Assembly (NCBI GenBank): GCA_030428905.1
Contig: JAUIED010000042.1
Span: forward strand, 1-32,188
From: Gammaproteobacteria bacterium
GTDB taxonomy: Bacteria > Pseudomonadota > Gammaproteobacteria > Pseudomonadales > Azotimanducaceae
Direction of reading: 5' to 3'
DNA: 32,188 bases
Shown here piece after piece: positions 7,508 through 15,616 of the stretch. Each line of letters starts with the position of its first letter. The first letter of the stretch is position 1. The translations under genes were made by a program, and so were the position numbers. Under the pieces are notes generated by a model. The model was not told where the DNA came from. It did not search any database and was given only the letters and a program-made list of their open reading frames with translations.

Positions 7508-7807
7508 ATGGCTGCTTATTTCATCGCGCAGTACATCGTCAACGATCCGGCAGGATACGCAGAATATCAACAGGGCGCCGGCCCGACCCTGGCAGCCTCC
7601 GGCGGCGAGCTGGTGGCATTCGACGTGGCGGCACAAACGGTTGAAGGCACCCCTCCGGGTCCGCAGACCGTGATCATCAAGTTCGAAAGCACCGAGGCAG
7701 CACGGGCCTGGTACGAAAGCGATGCCTATCAGGCGGTTGTGGGCAAGCGCCTGGCGGCCACCGAAGGCTTCGCCGTGATCTCTCAGTCCATGAACGTCGG
7801 CGGCTGA
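7508..7807 (+). CDS. DUF1330 domain protein
   Basis: A 99-residue protein of the DUF1330 family (dimeric alpha/beta-barrel fold). It begins AAYFIAQYIVNDPAGYAEYQ, and contains VIIKFESTEAARAWYESDAYQ (read in two parts, VIIKFES and ARAWYESDAYQ), which are family hallmarks. Its reaction is unknown; members are small cytosolic proteins often found near catabolic genes. GGGGGAG at 7495-7501 precedes ATG 7508, a good ribosome site. It is followed 12 nt later by the acyl-CoA dehydrogenase gene and probably shares its mRNA. Confidence 0.88.
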   Translation: MAAYFIAQYIVNDPAGYAEYQQGAGPTLAASGGELVAFDVAAQTVEGTPPGPQTVIIKFESTEAARAWYESDAYQAVVGKRLAATEGFAVISQSMNVGG

Positions 7808-7819
7808 TCCGAACCACCG

Positions 7820-8956
7820 ATGGATTACCACCTCACCGAGGACCAGCGGGCCATTGTCGACATGGCGGAGCGTTTCACCGCCGACGAGATAACCCCAAAC
7901 GCCGCAGAGTGGGACGAGAAGCATGTCTTCCCGGCCGATGTGTTGCGCAAGGGCGCAGAGCTTGGCTTCGCCAGCATCTACGTCTCGGAAGAGATGGGCG
8001 GCTGCGGCCTCGGACGGCTGGAAGCCGCTCTGATCATGGAAGCCATGGCCTATGGCTGCCCTTCCACATCGGCCTTCTACTCCATTCACAACATGGCATC
8101 GTGGATGATCGACGCCTTCGGCAGTGATGCGCTGCGCAAGCGCTACCTGCCGAAGCTCATCACCATGGAGCACATGGCGAGCTACTGCCTCACCGAACCG
8201 GGCGCCGGATCGGATGCAGCGTCGCTGAAAACCACCGCCGTGCGGGATGGCGATCACTACGTGCTGAACGGCACGAAGGCCTTCATCTCCGGCGCTGGCG
8301 TGAACGACGTGTACGTGGTGATGGCCCGCACGGGCGGCGACGGCGCACGCGGTATCTCCACACTGGTGGTGGATCGCGACACACAAGGTGTGTCTTTCGG
8401 CGCTGCAGAGCGCAAGCTCGGCTGGCACTCGCAACCCACTGCCATGGTGATGTTCGACAACGCCCGGGTTCCGGTGGAAAATCTGGTGGGCGAGGAAGGC
8501 ATCGGTTTCAAGATCGCCATGGCCGGCCTCGACGGGGGCCGCATCAATATCGGCGCCTGTTCGATCGGGGGCGCGCAGCGCTGCCTGGACGACGCCGTGA
8601 ATTACGTGCAGGAGCGCAAGCAATTCAGTCAAAGGATCGCAGACTTTCAGAACACCCAGTTCATGCTGGCAGACATGCGTACGCGGCTGGAAGCCGCGCG
8701 GGCGCTGCTCTACATCGCTGCGCTGAAAGTCACCGAAAACGCCGCGGACAAGACGCAGTTCGCCGCCATGGCGAAACTTCTCTCTACGGAGACGGGCTCA
8801 GCGGTGGTGAACGACGCACTGCAATTGCATGGCGGCTACGGCTTTCTCATGGACTATCCCGTAGAACGTTTTCACCGGGATCTGCGGGTGCATCAGATTC
8901 TCGAGGGCACCAGCCAGATCATGAAGTTCGTGATCGGCCGCGACATGGTGGGCTGA
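7820..8956 (+). CDS. Acyl-CoA dehydrogenase (short/branched-chain type)
   Basis: A 378-residue FAD enzyme of the acyl-CoA dehydrogenase family, oxidising acyl-CoA to trans-2-enoyl-CoA and passing electrons to electron-transfer flavoprotein. Visible features are the FAD-binding CLTEPGAGSDAAS, the GTKAFISGAG segment, the RKQFSQRIADFQ helix and the LHGGYGFLMDYPVER signature. The catalytic base is E362 in QILEGTSQI. The sequence resembles isobutyryl-CoA/ACAD8-type enzymes, but substrate chain cannot be fixed by eye. It lies 12 nt after DUF1330. Its TGA overlaps the proposed CTG start of the transglycosylase, suggesting coupling with an envelope enzyme rather than other beta-oxidation genes. Confidence 0.92.
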   Translation: MDYHLTEDQRAIVDMAERFTADEITPNAAEWDEKHVFPADVLRKGAELGFASIYVSEEMGGCGLGRLEAALIMEAMAYGCPSTSAFYSIHNMASWMIDAFGSDALRKRYLPKLITMEHMASYCLTEPGAGSDAASLKTTAVRDGDHYVLNGTKAFISGAGVNDVYVVMARTGGDGARGISTLVVDRDTQGVSFGAAERKLGWHSQPTAMVMFDNARVPVENLVGEEGIGFKIAMAGLDGGRINIGACSIGGAQRCLDDAVNYVQERKQFSQRIADFQNTQFMLADMRTRLEAARALLYIAALKVTENAADKTQFAAMAKLLSTETGSAVVNDALQLHGGYGFLMDYPVERFHRDLRVHQILEGTSQIMKFVIGRDMVG

Positions 8957-10140
8957 GCCGCACCGTATTACTGATTCTGCTTGCCTTCGGTGCCCTGCCT
9001 GCCTCGGCGGACTTCGGCGCCTGTGTAGCCGGGCTCGCAGACCGTGCACGTCAGGAAGGCATCTCTCCCGTCGTCGTGGAATCGGTGCTTGGCAACGTGC
9101 GCGAATCCGAGCGGGTGATTGAACTCGACCGCTCACAGCCCGAATTCACCAGCACATTCGCCGGCTACTACCCGCTGCGCGTCAATGATCAGCGCGTGCG
9201 CCGCGGCCGCGAGCTGCTGCAACAGCACGAACAACTGCTCATCACCATCCAGCGCAACACCGGTGTGCCGCCGCACTACCTGCTCGCATTCTGGGGTCTG
9301 GAAACCAACTTCGGCGGCTACCTGGGCGACCACAGCGTGCCGGATGCGCTGGCCACACTTGCCTGCGACTCACGGCGCAGCGACTACTTCAGCGGTGAGT
9401 TGATGAACGCGCTGCGGGTCATCGAACGCGGCGACGTGGCCGCAGCGGACATGACCGGCTCATGGGCCGGCGCCATGGGCAATATGCAGTTCATGCCGAG
9501 CAACTACCTCAAGCACGCGGTCGACGCCGACGGCGACGGCAAACGCGACCTGTGGGGCAGCACCGCCGATGCGCTGGCGTCAGCGGGGCACTTTCTCAAA
9601 GCCCTGGGCTGGCAGGCGGGCCTGCGCTGGGGGCGCGAGGTGCGGCTACCCGAAGGTTTCGATCTGGCGCTGTTGGGCGAGCGCAAAAGCATCGCTTTCT
9701 GGGCGGAGCGCGGCGTGCGCAACACCGCCGGCGACCTGCTGCCGAACCTCGAAGAGGAGGAAGCAACGCTGCTCATGCCCGCAGGGCACGCGGGCCCCGC
9801 GTTCATCACCTATGCCAACTTCGACGTGATCATGGGTTGGAACCGCTCTGAGTTCTACGCCATCACCGTCGGGCGGCTGGCGGACCGCATCAGCGGCGGC
9901 GGGCGCCTGGCGCGCGCGATACCGGAAGGGCCAAAACGCTGGCCATTGGAAGACATTGCCGAGTTGCAAACGCAACTCGATGCCCTCGGGTACGAGCCCG
10001 GCAAAGCCGACGGTCGATTCGGCCCGGCTACCCGTGCATCACTCGCCCGCTTTCAAGCTGATGTCGGTCTTCCGCAGGATGGGTACCCGGATGAGACAAC
10101 GCGCAAAGCGCTGAGGGCTGCGGAACGCGCAAAGCGCTAA
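8953..10140 (+). CDS. MltB-family lytic murein transglycosylase, CTG start
   Basis: A 395-residue exported enzyme that cleaves the MurNAc-GlcNAc bond of peptidoglycan to give 1,6-anhydro ends. The SLT_2/MltB catalytic domain spans about 25-310, with catalytic E117 in FWGLETNFGG, then GSWAGAMGNMQFMPSNY and the DADGDGKRDLW segment. A peptidoglycan-binding domain follows (about 330-395, LDALGYEPGKADGRFGPAT). A GTG at 9076 is in frame, but the reading frame upstream clearly continues the family N-terminus (CVAGLADRARQEGISP) and a signal peptide ending LPASA. The only start-like codon before that signal peptide is CTG 8953, which overlaps the preceding TGA as CTGA. No canonical start codon serves it. 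The 3' end runs into 26-bp tandem repeats. Confidence 0.85.
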   Translation: MSRTVLLILLAFGALPASADFGACVAGLADRARQEGISPVVVESVLGNVRESERVIELDRSQPEFTSTFAGYYPLRVNDQRVRRGRELLQQHEQLLITIQRNTGVPPHYLLAFWGLETNFGGYLGDHSVPDALATLACDSRRSDYFSGELMNALRVIERGDVAAADMTGSWAGAMGNMQFMPSNYLKHAVDADGDGKRDLWGSTADALASAGHFLKALGWQAGLRWGREVRLPEGFDLALLGERKSIAFWAERGVRNTAGDLLPNLEEEEATLLMPAGHAGPAFITYANFDVIMGWNRSEFYAITVGRLADRISGGGRLARAIPEGPKRWPLEDIAELQTQLDALGYEPGKADGRFGPATRASLARFQADVGLPQDGYPDETTRKALRAAERAKR

Positions 10141-10171
10141 GGGCTGAGGAGCGCGCAAAGCGCTGAGGCCC
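10101..10171. repeat. 26-bp tandem repeat across the transglycosylase stop
   Basis: Three head-to-tail copies begin at 10101, 10127 and 10153, each opening with GCGCAAAGCGCT and followed by near-identical AAGGGCTG/GAGGGCTG sequence; the third is partial. Period is 26 bp. A single G-to-A difference in copy 2 (CTGAGG to CTAAGG) supplies the transglycosylase TAA stop at 10138-10140; because 26 is not a multiple of 3, each copy is in a different frame. Confidence 0.9.
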
Positions 10172-10180
10172 TCACCGCCG

Positions 10181-10195
10181 GGTGATATGATCACC
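10181..10195. promoter_or_regulatory. 15-bp palindrome upstream of VOC gene
   Basis: GGTGAT (10181-10186), ATG, ATCACC (10190-10195) form a perfect inverted repeat 26 bp before the VOC gene start. It also contains TATGAT (10186-10191), which could be a -10 element; no matching -35 is evident. It may be an operator over a promoter. Confidence 0.35.
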
Positions 10196-10221
10196 GCTGT
10201 CCTAACGGCGAGGTCAGCAAC

Positions 10222-10572
10222 ATGCTCAATGGCATCCACCACGTTTCCATCAACGTACGCGATGTGGACGAAGCGTTGGCGTTCTACGTCGATCTGCTCG
10301 GCATGGAAGCGCTGCCGCGACCCGACCTCGGCTTTCCCGGCGCCTGGCTCAGGAGCGGCGACCAGGAAGTGCATCTACTCGGCATCGAGTCCACAGCACC
10401 ACCAAAGGAGCAGCACTTCGCGTTCGGCGTGAACGACCTCGCCCAGGTGGTACACGCGGTACGCGACGCGGGCTTCAACTGCTCAGAGCCCCGTGAGATC
10501 CCCGGCGTGTGCGCTCAGGCGTTCACTCACGATCCCAGCGGCAACATGGTCGAGTTCAACCAGCGGCTGTAG
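10222..10572 (+). CDS. VOC family (glyoxalase/dioxygenase fold) protein
   Basis: A 116-residue vicinal-oxygen-chelate protein with two beta-alpha-beta-beta-beta units. Probable metal ligands are H7 (GIHHVSINV), H51 (EVHLLG), H65 (EQHFAF) and E111 (NMVEFNQ), the H/H/H/E pattern of glyoxalase-like and fosfomycin-resistance-like members. The reaction cannot be assigned from sequence alone. It begins about 50 bp after the repeat array that ends the transglycosylase gene. Its last 17 nt overlap the convergent DUF3237 gene. Confidence 0.88.
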   Translation: MLNGIHHVSINVRDVDEALAFYVDLLGMEALPRPDLGFPGAWLRSGDQEVHLLGIESTAPPKEQHFAFGVNDLAQVVHAVRDAGFNCSEPREIPGVCAQAFTHDPSGNMVEFNQRL

Positions 10573-11020
10573 CCTGACAGGCGTACACCCGATACTCCAC
10601 AGCGCTCGGCACCATACGGCCCTCCGCAACCGCCACCACGCGGTTCAGCCAGGCGTAACGTTCATCACCACATTCGAAGCGCGGTTGGGTGAGGAAGTGG
10701 CTGTCTCCATACTGTGTTTCACCTCCGCTGCGCATGGCGGAGGCAACCACCTCGTTCTGCTCGAGCACGCCGGTGTAGGTCATGTAGATGCCGGCACCAT
10801 CGTCGGTACGCAGGTTGAGCCGCACGTCCAACTCAATGAAACCGTCGCCCTCCACCACGGCCCAGTCGGCCCCTGGTGTCAGCACGTCGCCGCGCAGACG
10901 CTCACCTTCGAAGGCGCCGCCGGTGACCTCGGCAATGGCGCGCACGCCGCCGCGTGCAGCGCCAATAGGATAGGACGTGCCGAGATCGGCGCGAATGGTG
11001 AACAGGTGTTCCAGCTTCAT
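10556..11020 (-). CDS. DUF3237 family protein
   Basis: A 154-residue protein matching DUF3237 (UPF0311): LEHLFTIRADLG near the start, GGxFEGERLRGDVLTPGADW, the TYTGVL segment and the FLTQPRFECGDERYAWLNR end. It is predicted to be a small beta-barrel cytosolic protein of unknown activity, often encoded beside SDRs and CoA-dependent catabolic enzymes. It is the last gene of a minus-strand operon: its ATG follows the SDR stop by 9 nt, with GAGGGA upstream. It overlaps the VOC gene tail to tail. Confidence 0.85.
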   Translation of the reverse strand: MKLEHLFTIRADLGTSYPIGAARGGVRAIAEVTGGAFEGERLRGDVLTPGADWAVVEGDGFIELDVRLNLRTDDGAGIYMTYTGVLEQNEVVASAMRSGGETQYGDSHFLTQPRFECGDERYAWLNRVVAVAEGRMVPSAVEYRVYACQATAAG

Positions 11021-11029
11021 AACATTCCC

Positions 11030-11698
11030 TCAGACAAGACCACGAACGGGAACCAGCGCACCGTGCACGGCACTGGCCCGATCTGACAATAAAAAGCACA
11101 CAACCTCCGCAAGCGCCTCGGGGCGCACCCAGGCGCCGTGATCGGCTACCGGCATATCGGCTCGGTTGCGCGGGGTGTCGATCAGCGATGGCAAAACGGC
11201 GTTGACGTTGACACCGCTCGCACGCACTTCATCCGACAGCGCTTCTGTAAGGCGCATAACCGTGCTCTTGGCCGCGGTGTACGCGCCCATCTGGCCGATG
11301 CCGTGCAACGCCCCCAGGGCACCGACGTTGACGATGGCTCCGCGCCCCTGCCCTACCAGCACAGGCACCGCCGCCGCCAGCATGCGCCGCAGCGTCGTTA
11401 CGTTGATGGCGAACATGGCGTCCCACTGCGCGTCGTCCGTCTCGTGCACGGAAGGCCCCATGTCGAATCCGCCTGCAATGTTCGCCACACCGTCAAATGC
11501 GCCAATGCCACCCAGGCAAGCCTGCACGGCCGCCGCGTCTGTTAGATCACACGTGTGGCAACGGCCGAGGTCGGAGGAGAAGCCATCCACCACATCGATC
11601 AGCTCTACCGTGGCGCCGTAGCCGCGCGCTGCAGATGCGACTGCAGCACCCAGAATGCCGGCAGCGCCGGTGACGAGTATTTTCTTACCTTCGAGCAT
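11030..11698 (-). CDS. SDR family oxidoreductase lacking the usual serine
   Basis: A 222-residue short-chain dehydrogenase/reductase. The nucleotide-binding motif is TGAAGILG (10-17), NIAGG follows at about 73-77, and the catalytic pair is Y140 and K144 in YTAAK. The position 13 residues before the Tyr, normally the catalytic Ser, is A127 in NVGALG. Activity may therefore be reduced or rely on another residue. AGGAGGGGAG sits directly upstream of ATG 11698 and overlaps the end of the previous SDR gene, 8 nt away, so the two SDRs are co-transcribed. At 222 residues it is shorter than the typical 250. Confidence 0.88.
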   Translation of the reverse strand: MLEGKKILVTGAAGILGAAVASAARGYGATVELIDVVDGFSSDLGRCHTCDLTDAAAVQACLGGIGAFDGVANIAGGFDMGPSVHETDDAQWDAMFAINVTTLRRMLAAAVPVLVGQGRGAIVNVGALGALHGIGQMGAYTAAKSTVMRLTEALSDEVRASGVNVNAVLPSLIDTPRNRADMPVADHGAWVRPEALAEVVCFLLSDRASAVHGALVPVRGLV

Positions 11699-11706
11699 CT
11701 CCCCTC

Positions 11707-12489
11707 CTACGCAGCAGCCCAGGCGGAGCCGCCATCAATCTTCAGGATGGCGCCGGTGGTGTAGCTCGACGCGTCGCTGGCGAAGTAGAGCGCCGCACCC
11801 ACAACTTCCTCCGGCTCGCCACCCCGCCCGAGAGGAATGGTCTCCCGAGCGCGTTGCGCGAACGCTTCCAGGTCCCAGGCCTTGCTGATATCTGTCATGA
11901 AGGGGCCCGGCATGATGCAGTTCACCCGAACATTGGCGCCGAAGGCGTGGGCCATGCCGCGGGTCATGGTGTTGAGCCCTGACTTGGCCATGGCATACGG
12001 CAGCTCGTGCGGCGCCGGCTGTACTGCCGCCACGCTGCTGACGTTGATGATGGAGCCGCCGGCACCCGCCGCCATCCGCTCGCCGATGATCGAAGACAGA
12101 CGGAACGGCCCCTGTAGGTTGACCTCCATGACCTTCTGATAGAGCGCCTCGGTCACCGTGCCGAGGGAGTCGTAGAGCGGCGACATGCCGGCGTTGTTGA
12201 CAAGCACATCCACACGCCCGAAGCGCTCCCAGGCGAATTCCGCCAGCGCATCCGCCTGCGACCAGTCACCAGCGTGATAGGCAAAACCCACGCAGTTCTG
12301 GCCCGTCTGTGCAGCGATCTCCGCCGCTGCTGCGTCGCAGGCTTCGGCTTTGCGGCTGGCCACCACCACATCGGCACCGGCTTCGGCGAATGCTCGACAC
12401 ATATGCAGGCCAAGCCCGCGGCTGCCGCCGGTGACCACGGCGACCTTACCGGTGAGGTCGAAGCGGGCGGCGATGGCGTCTTTGTTCAT
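11707..12489 (-). CDS. SDR family oxidoreductase
   Basis: A 260-residue classical short-chain dehydrogenase/reductase: cofactor motif TGGSRGLG (20-27), NNAG (98-101), catalytic S152, Y165 and K169 (YAMAK), and the PGPFMTDI segment. The R in GSRGLG and the following ASRK suggest NADP preference, but this is weak evidence. The family oxidises or reduces alcohol/ketone groups; resemblance is general (gluconate 5-dehydrogenase or 3-oxoacyl reductase type), so no substrate is given. It heads the SDR-SDR-DUF3237 operon, with GGAG upstream of ATG 12489, and is divergent from the Tat-exported aldo/keto reductase across an 82-bp shared promoter region. Confidence 0.9.
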   Translation of the reverse strand: MNKDAIAARFDLTGKVAVVTGGSRGLGLHMCRAFAEAGADVVVASRKAEACDAAAAEIAAQTGQNCVGFAYHAGDWSQADALAEFAWERFGRVDVLVNNAGMSPLYDSLGTVTEALYQKVMEVNLQGPFRLSSIIGERMAAGAGGSIINVSSVAAVQPAPHELPYAMAKSGLNTMTRGMAHAFGANVRVNCIMPGPFMTDISKAWDLEAFAQRARETIPLGRGGEPEEVVGAALYFASDASSYTTGAILKIDGGSAWAAA

Positions 12490-12571
12490 GCTGGTTCTCC
12501 GCTGGATGCAAAGCGCAACAGTATGCCACCATTACCGGCGGGTACCGACCACCGCAGACACCGGAGGCAAG

Positions 12572-13789
12572 ATGGCACACGGCACAGATCGACGGCAGTT
12601 CCTCAAGGCAACGGTCGCGGTGGGCGCCGCCGGCACGGTCCTCGGCACCAGCCGACCCGCCCAGTCCGCCGCTAGCCAGGGCGTGCGCAGCTATCGCCGC
12701 CTGGGGCGCACGGATCTGCAGATCTCCGACATCTCGTTTGGTGCCAGCCGCCTGCGCAGCGGCGAGGAGCACCTGGTGCACAAGGCGCTGGACCTCGGCA
12801 TCAACTACTTCGACAGCGCCGAGAACTACACCAGCGGCCAGAGCGAGGCGGTGCTCGGCAAGGCGCTGGCCGGCCGCCGCGATAAGGTGCATCTGGTATC
12901 GAAGCGCATCACGTCGTCCTCGGAAAGCGCAAGCTCCATGATGCATGCGCTGGAAGAGTCGCTCACGCGGCTGAACACCGACTACATCGACGTGTACATG
13001 AACCACGCCGTAAACAGCGTGGCGCGCGTTGCCAACCCCGAATGGGCCGCTTTCATCGATCGCGCCCGCCAGCAGGGAAAGATCCGCTGGTCCGGCGCGT
13101 CCGGACATGCGGGCAATCTCATCGAATGTCTGGACTATGCGCTGGACGAGGACCTGGTGGACGTACTCCTGGTGGCCTACAACTTCGGTCAGGATCCAAA
13201 GTTCTACGAAGGCATGACGCGCGCCTTCGACATGATCGCCACGCAAACCGATCTGCCGCGGGTGCTCGCCAAGGCCAAGCGTGCAGACGTCGGCGTGGTG
13301 GCCATGAAAACGCTGATGGGTGCAAGGCTCAACGACATGCGCCCCTATGAGCACGGCGGCGCCACGTTCGCCCAGGCGGCCTTCCGCTGGGTGCTGTCGA
13401 GCGACTTGGTGGATGCGCTGGTGATCTCCATGACCAGCGAAGCGCAGATCGACGAATACCTCGGCGCGTCGGGCGCTACCGCAGTCGCCGCCGGCGATCG
13501 CGACCTGCTGCACCGCTATGCACAGCTCAACGGGCAAACCTACTGCCGGCAGGTGTGCAGCGCCTGCGACAGCGCCTGCCCCTATGGCGTGCCCATCGCT
13601 GACGTGCTGCGCACCCGAATGTACGCGGTGGACTACCAGGACGTGCAGTTTGCACGGGACGAGTATGCAATGCTCGCCACCGATGCAAGCCCGTGCCTGA
13701 GCTGTTCCGGCGCGCCCTGCCAGGGCGCTTGCCCGCACGGCATCGAGATACACACCCTGTGCGCGCCGACCCATAGAATGCTGGCATGA
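12572..13789 (+). CDS. Tat-exported aldo/keto reductase with ferredoxin-like cysteines
   Basis: A 405-residue protein in three parts. A twin-arginine signal, DRRQFLKATVAVGAAG (6-21), ends near an A-x-A at about 30-34. An aldo/keto reductase barrel (about 40-300) has the tetrad D81, Y86, K111 and H145. A C-terminal region holds two cysteine groups, C325/C329/C332/C336 and C375/C378/C383/C387, each ending CP as in 4Fe-4S ferredoxins. This domain order is known in a subgroup of iron-sulfur AKRs; the Tat signal suggests folding with cofactor before export. ATG 12572 is favoured by GGAGG 12563-12567; the frame stays open further upstream but antisense to the SDR gene. Its stop overlaps larB as ATGA. 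The substrate is unknown. Confidence 0.87.
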   Translation: MAHGTDRRQFLKATVAVGAAGTVLGTSRPAQSAASQGVRSYRRLGRTDLQISDISFGASRLRSGEEHLVHKALDLGINYFDSAENYTSGQSEAVLGKALAGRRDKVHLVSKRITSSSESASSMMHALEESLTRLNTDYIDVYMNHAVNSVARVANPEWAAFIDRARQQGKIRWSGASGHAGNLIECLDYALDEDLVDVLLVAYNFGQDPKFYEGMTRAFDMIATQTDLPRVLAKAKRADVGVVAMKTLMGARLNDMRPYEHGGATFAQAAFRWVLSSDLVDALVISMTSEAQIDEYLGASGATAVAAGDRDLLHRYAQLNGQTYCRQVCSACDSACPYGVPIADVLRTRMYAVDYQDVQFARDEYAMLATDASPCLSCSGAPCQGACPHGIEIHTLCAPTHRMLA

Positions 13790-14523
13790 CGCTCGCCGAG
13801 ATCCTCGCCGCCGTATCCCGCGGCGACATGACCGTGGACGACGCCGAGCCGCTGGTGCGTGGCTGTTTTTTCGAAAACCTCGGCCACACCACCCTCGACC
13901 ACGACCGCGAGGCGCGCACCGGCACCGCCGAGGTGATCTACGGGGAAGGTAAAACCGCCGCGCAGCTCAACGACATCTGCGCGCACCTGGCGCGCCGCGG
14001 AGCCAACGCGCTCATCACCAGAGTCGGCGCTGACACGGCCCAGGCCCTGGACGTGCTGCAGGAGGGCGGCCGGTACGATCCGCTGTCGCGCCTGGTCACG
14101 GTCATGCGCACCCCGGTCAAACCGGCTGCCACATCCGTGGCTGTGGTATCCGCCGGCACCTCCGACCACGCGGTGGCAGAGGAAGCGGCGCAAACCTGCG
14201 AGTTTCTCGGCAGCCCGGTGCTGCGCATCAACGACGTCGGCGTTGCCGGCCTGCACCGCCTGCTCGATCGTCTGGAGGAGCTGCGCTCCGCTCGGGTGGT
14301 AATCGTCGTCGCCGGCATGGAAGGCGCGCTGCCGAGCGTGGTCGGCGGCCTCGTCTCCCAACCGGTCATTGCCGTACCCACGTCAGTTGGCTACGGCGCC
14401 GCCTTCGGCGGCATCGCCGCCCTGCTCGGCATGCTCAACAGCTGCGCCAGCGGTGTGAGCGTGGTGAACATCGACAACGGCTTCGGCGCCGGGCATCTCG
14501 CGAACCGCATCAACCGGCTCTAG
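13786..14523 (+). CDS. larB: LarB, nickel-pincer cofactor biosynthesis carboxylase
   Basis: A 245-residue LarB. In the characterised pathway LarB carboxylates nicotinic acid adenine dinucleotide and hydrolyses it. The product is then sulfurated by LarE and metallated by LarC to give the nickel-pincer nucleotide of lactate racemase-type enzymes. The PurE-like core is plain: EVIYGEGKT, VVSAGTSDHAVAEEA, VAGMEGALPSVVGGLV, VPTSVGYGAAFGG and VNIDNGFGAG. The start is fixed by the ATGA overlap with the aldo/keto reductase gene. The gene ends 8 nt from the convergent DHH gene. larE lies 1.3 kb downstream, and a short copy of this gene's 3' end sits just before larE. Confidence 0.93.
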   Translation: MTLAEILAAVSRGDMTVDDAEPLVRGCFFENLGHTTLDHDREARTGTAEVIYGEGKTAAQLNDICAHLARRGANALITRVGADTAQALDVLQEGGRYDPLSRLVTVMRTPVKPAATSVAVVSAGTSDHAVAEEAAQTCEFLGSPVLRINDVGVAGLHRLLDRLEELRSARVVIVVAGMEGALPSVVGGLVSQPVIAVPTSVGYGAAFGGIAALLGMLNSCASGVSVVNIDNGFGAGHLANRINRL

Positions 14524-14531
14524 GGAGCCTC

Positions 14532-15470
14532 TTATCCGTCGTGGCGAATCCTGTGTATCAGGTCGCGCAACACGGTATCTGCTTCAGCAATCGCAATCTG
14601 ACAGGTGCCCGCGGCCTGGTGACCACCACCTCCGTACTGCAGACACAGCTCGCCCACATTGGTCTTTGAGCTGCGATCCAGGATCGACTTGCCGATGGCA
14701 AACACCATGTTCTGCTTCTGAAACCCCCAGATCTTGTGAATCGAGATGTTACATTGCGGGTAGAGGGCATAGATCATGAAGCGATTACCCGCGTAGATGG
14801 TCTCTTCTTCTGTGAGATCCAGCACCACCAGGTTGTCGTGCACGGTTGAGCAGCGGCGAATCTGATCTTCGAACAGATCGCGATGTGCGTTGTAGAGCTC
14901 CACACGCTCGACCACATCCGGCAGCTCGAGGATCTCGTCGATCGAGTGCTCCCGACAGGAGTCGATCAGCTGCATCATCAAGTCGTAGTTCGAGATTCTG
15001 AAGTCGCGAAATCGCCCCAGACCCGTGCGGCTGTCCATCAGGTAGTTCAATAGTACCCAGCCCGTGGGGTTCAGAATCTCATCACGATCGAACTGCGCGG
15101 CGTCGGCTTTGTCCACGGCTTCCATCATGTCGAAAGGCACGTTCGGGAACGTTCCCGCGCCGCCGTAGTAGTTGTGTACCACGCGAGCCGCGGAAGGCGC
15201 CGCCGCGTCGATGATGTGGTTGTCCGGTGCGGCGTCTCCCCGGCGAATGGTCTCACTGGCATGGTGATCGAACGACAGGTGGCACCCTTCGACGTACGGC
15301 AGGTTGGTTGTAATGTCTCTCTGATCGATCTCGATGATGCCATCCTGCATGTCCTTGGGGTGGACGAACTTGATGTCATCGATCATGTCGAGCTCTTTGA
15401 GCAGAACTGCGCAGATGAGGCCGTCGAAGTCACTACGGGTGACGAGGCGGAATTTCTGAGATGTGGTCAT
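14532..15470 (-). CDS. DHH-family phosphoesterase
   Basis: A 312-residue member of the DHH superfamily. Metal-binding motifs are visible: D14 and D16 in RSDFDGLI, the D68-H69-H70 triad in SFDHHAS, D120-region VDKADA, and the C-terminal DHHA1 substrate loop GGGGHQAAG starting at about 280. Relatives include exopolyphosphatases, nanoRNases and cyclic-dinucleotide phosphodiesterases; which applies cannot be told. Sampled 60-base lines (14641, 15001) are about 57% G+C, against about 72% for larB and larE lines (13801, 16261). It lies between larB and larE on the opposite strand, beside a MITE-like element, so it probably arrived by insertion. Confidence 0.88.
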   Translation of the reverse strand: MTTSQKFRLVTRSDFDGLICAVLLKELDMIDDIKFVHPKDMQDGIIEIDQRDITTNLPYVEGCHLSFDHHASETIRRGDAAPDNHIIDAAAPSAARVVHNYYGGAGTFPNVPFDMMEAVDKADAAQFDRDEILNPTGWVLLNYLMDSRTGLGRFRDFRISNYDLMMQLIDSCREHSIDEILELPDVVERVELYNAHRDLFEDQIRRCSTVHDNLVVLDLTEEETIYAGNRFMIYALYPQCNISIHKIWGFQKQNMVFAIGKSILDRSSKTNVGELCLQYGGGGHQAAGTCQIAIAEADTVLRDLIHRIRHDG

Positions 15471-15616
15471 GGTTGATCGGGCACTCTCTCAATGCAACAG
15501 ATCGGAAGCATAGATGACGCCCAAGGCAGGTACTGGCACCAACTTCACAGTTCGCTCGTTGTTGCGCACGCACACATAACCAACCCACAACGACATCCCC
15601 TCGCGGCAGAATGCCC

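Noticed and set aside
10101-10171. CRISPR-like array
   Set aside because: The 26-bp units abut with no spacers and there are only three, so it is a simple tandem repeat.
12350-12571. Upstream extension of the aldo/keto reductase
   Set aside because: It is antisense to the SDR gene; the Tat signal and GGAGG place the start at 12572.
12446-13774. Long minus-strand frame opposite the aldo/keto reductase gene
   Set aside because: No domain is recognisable and the plus-strand product has a complete active site; similar shadows at 7490-8632 and 17740-18813 were dismissed for the same reason.
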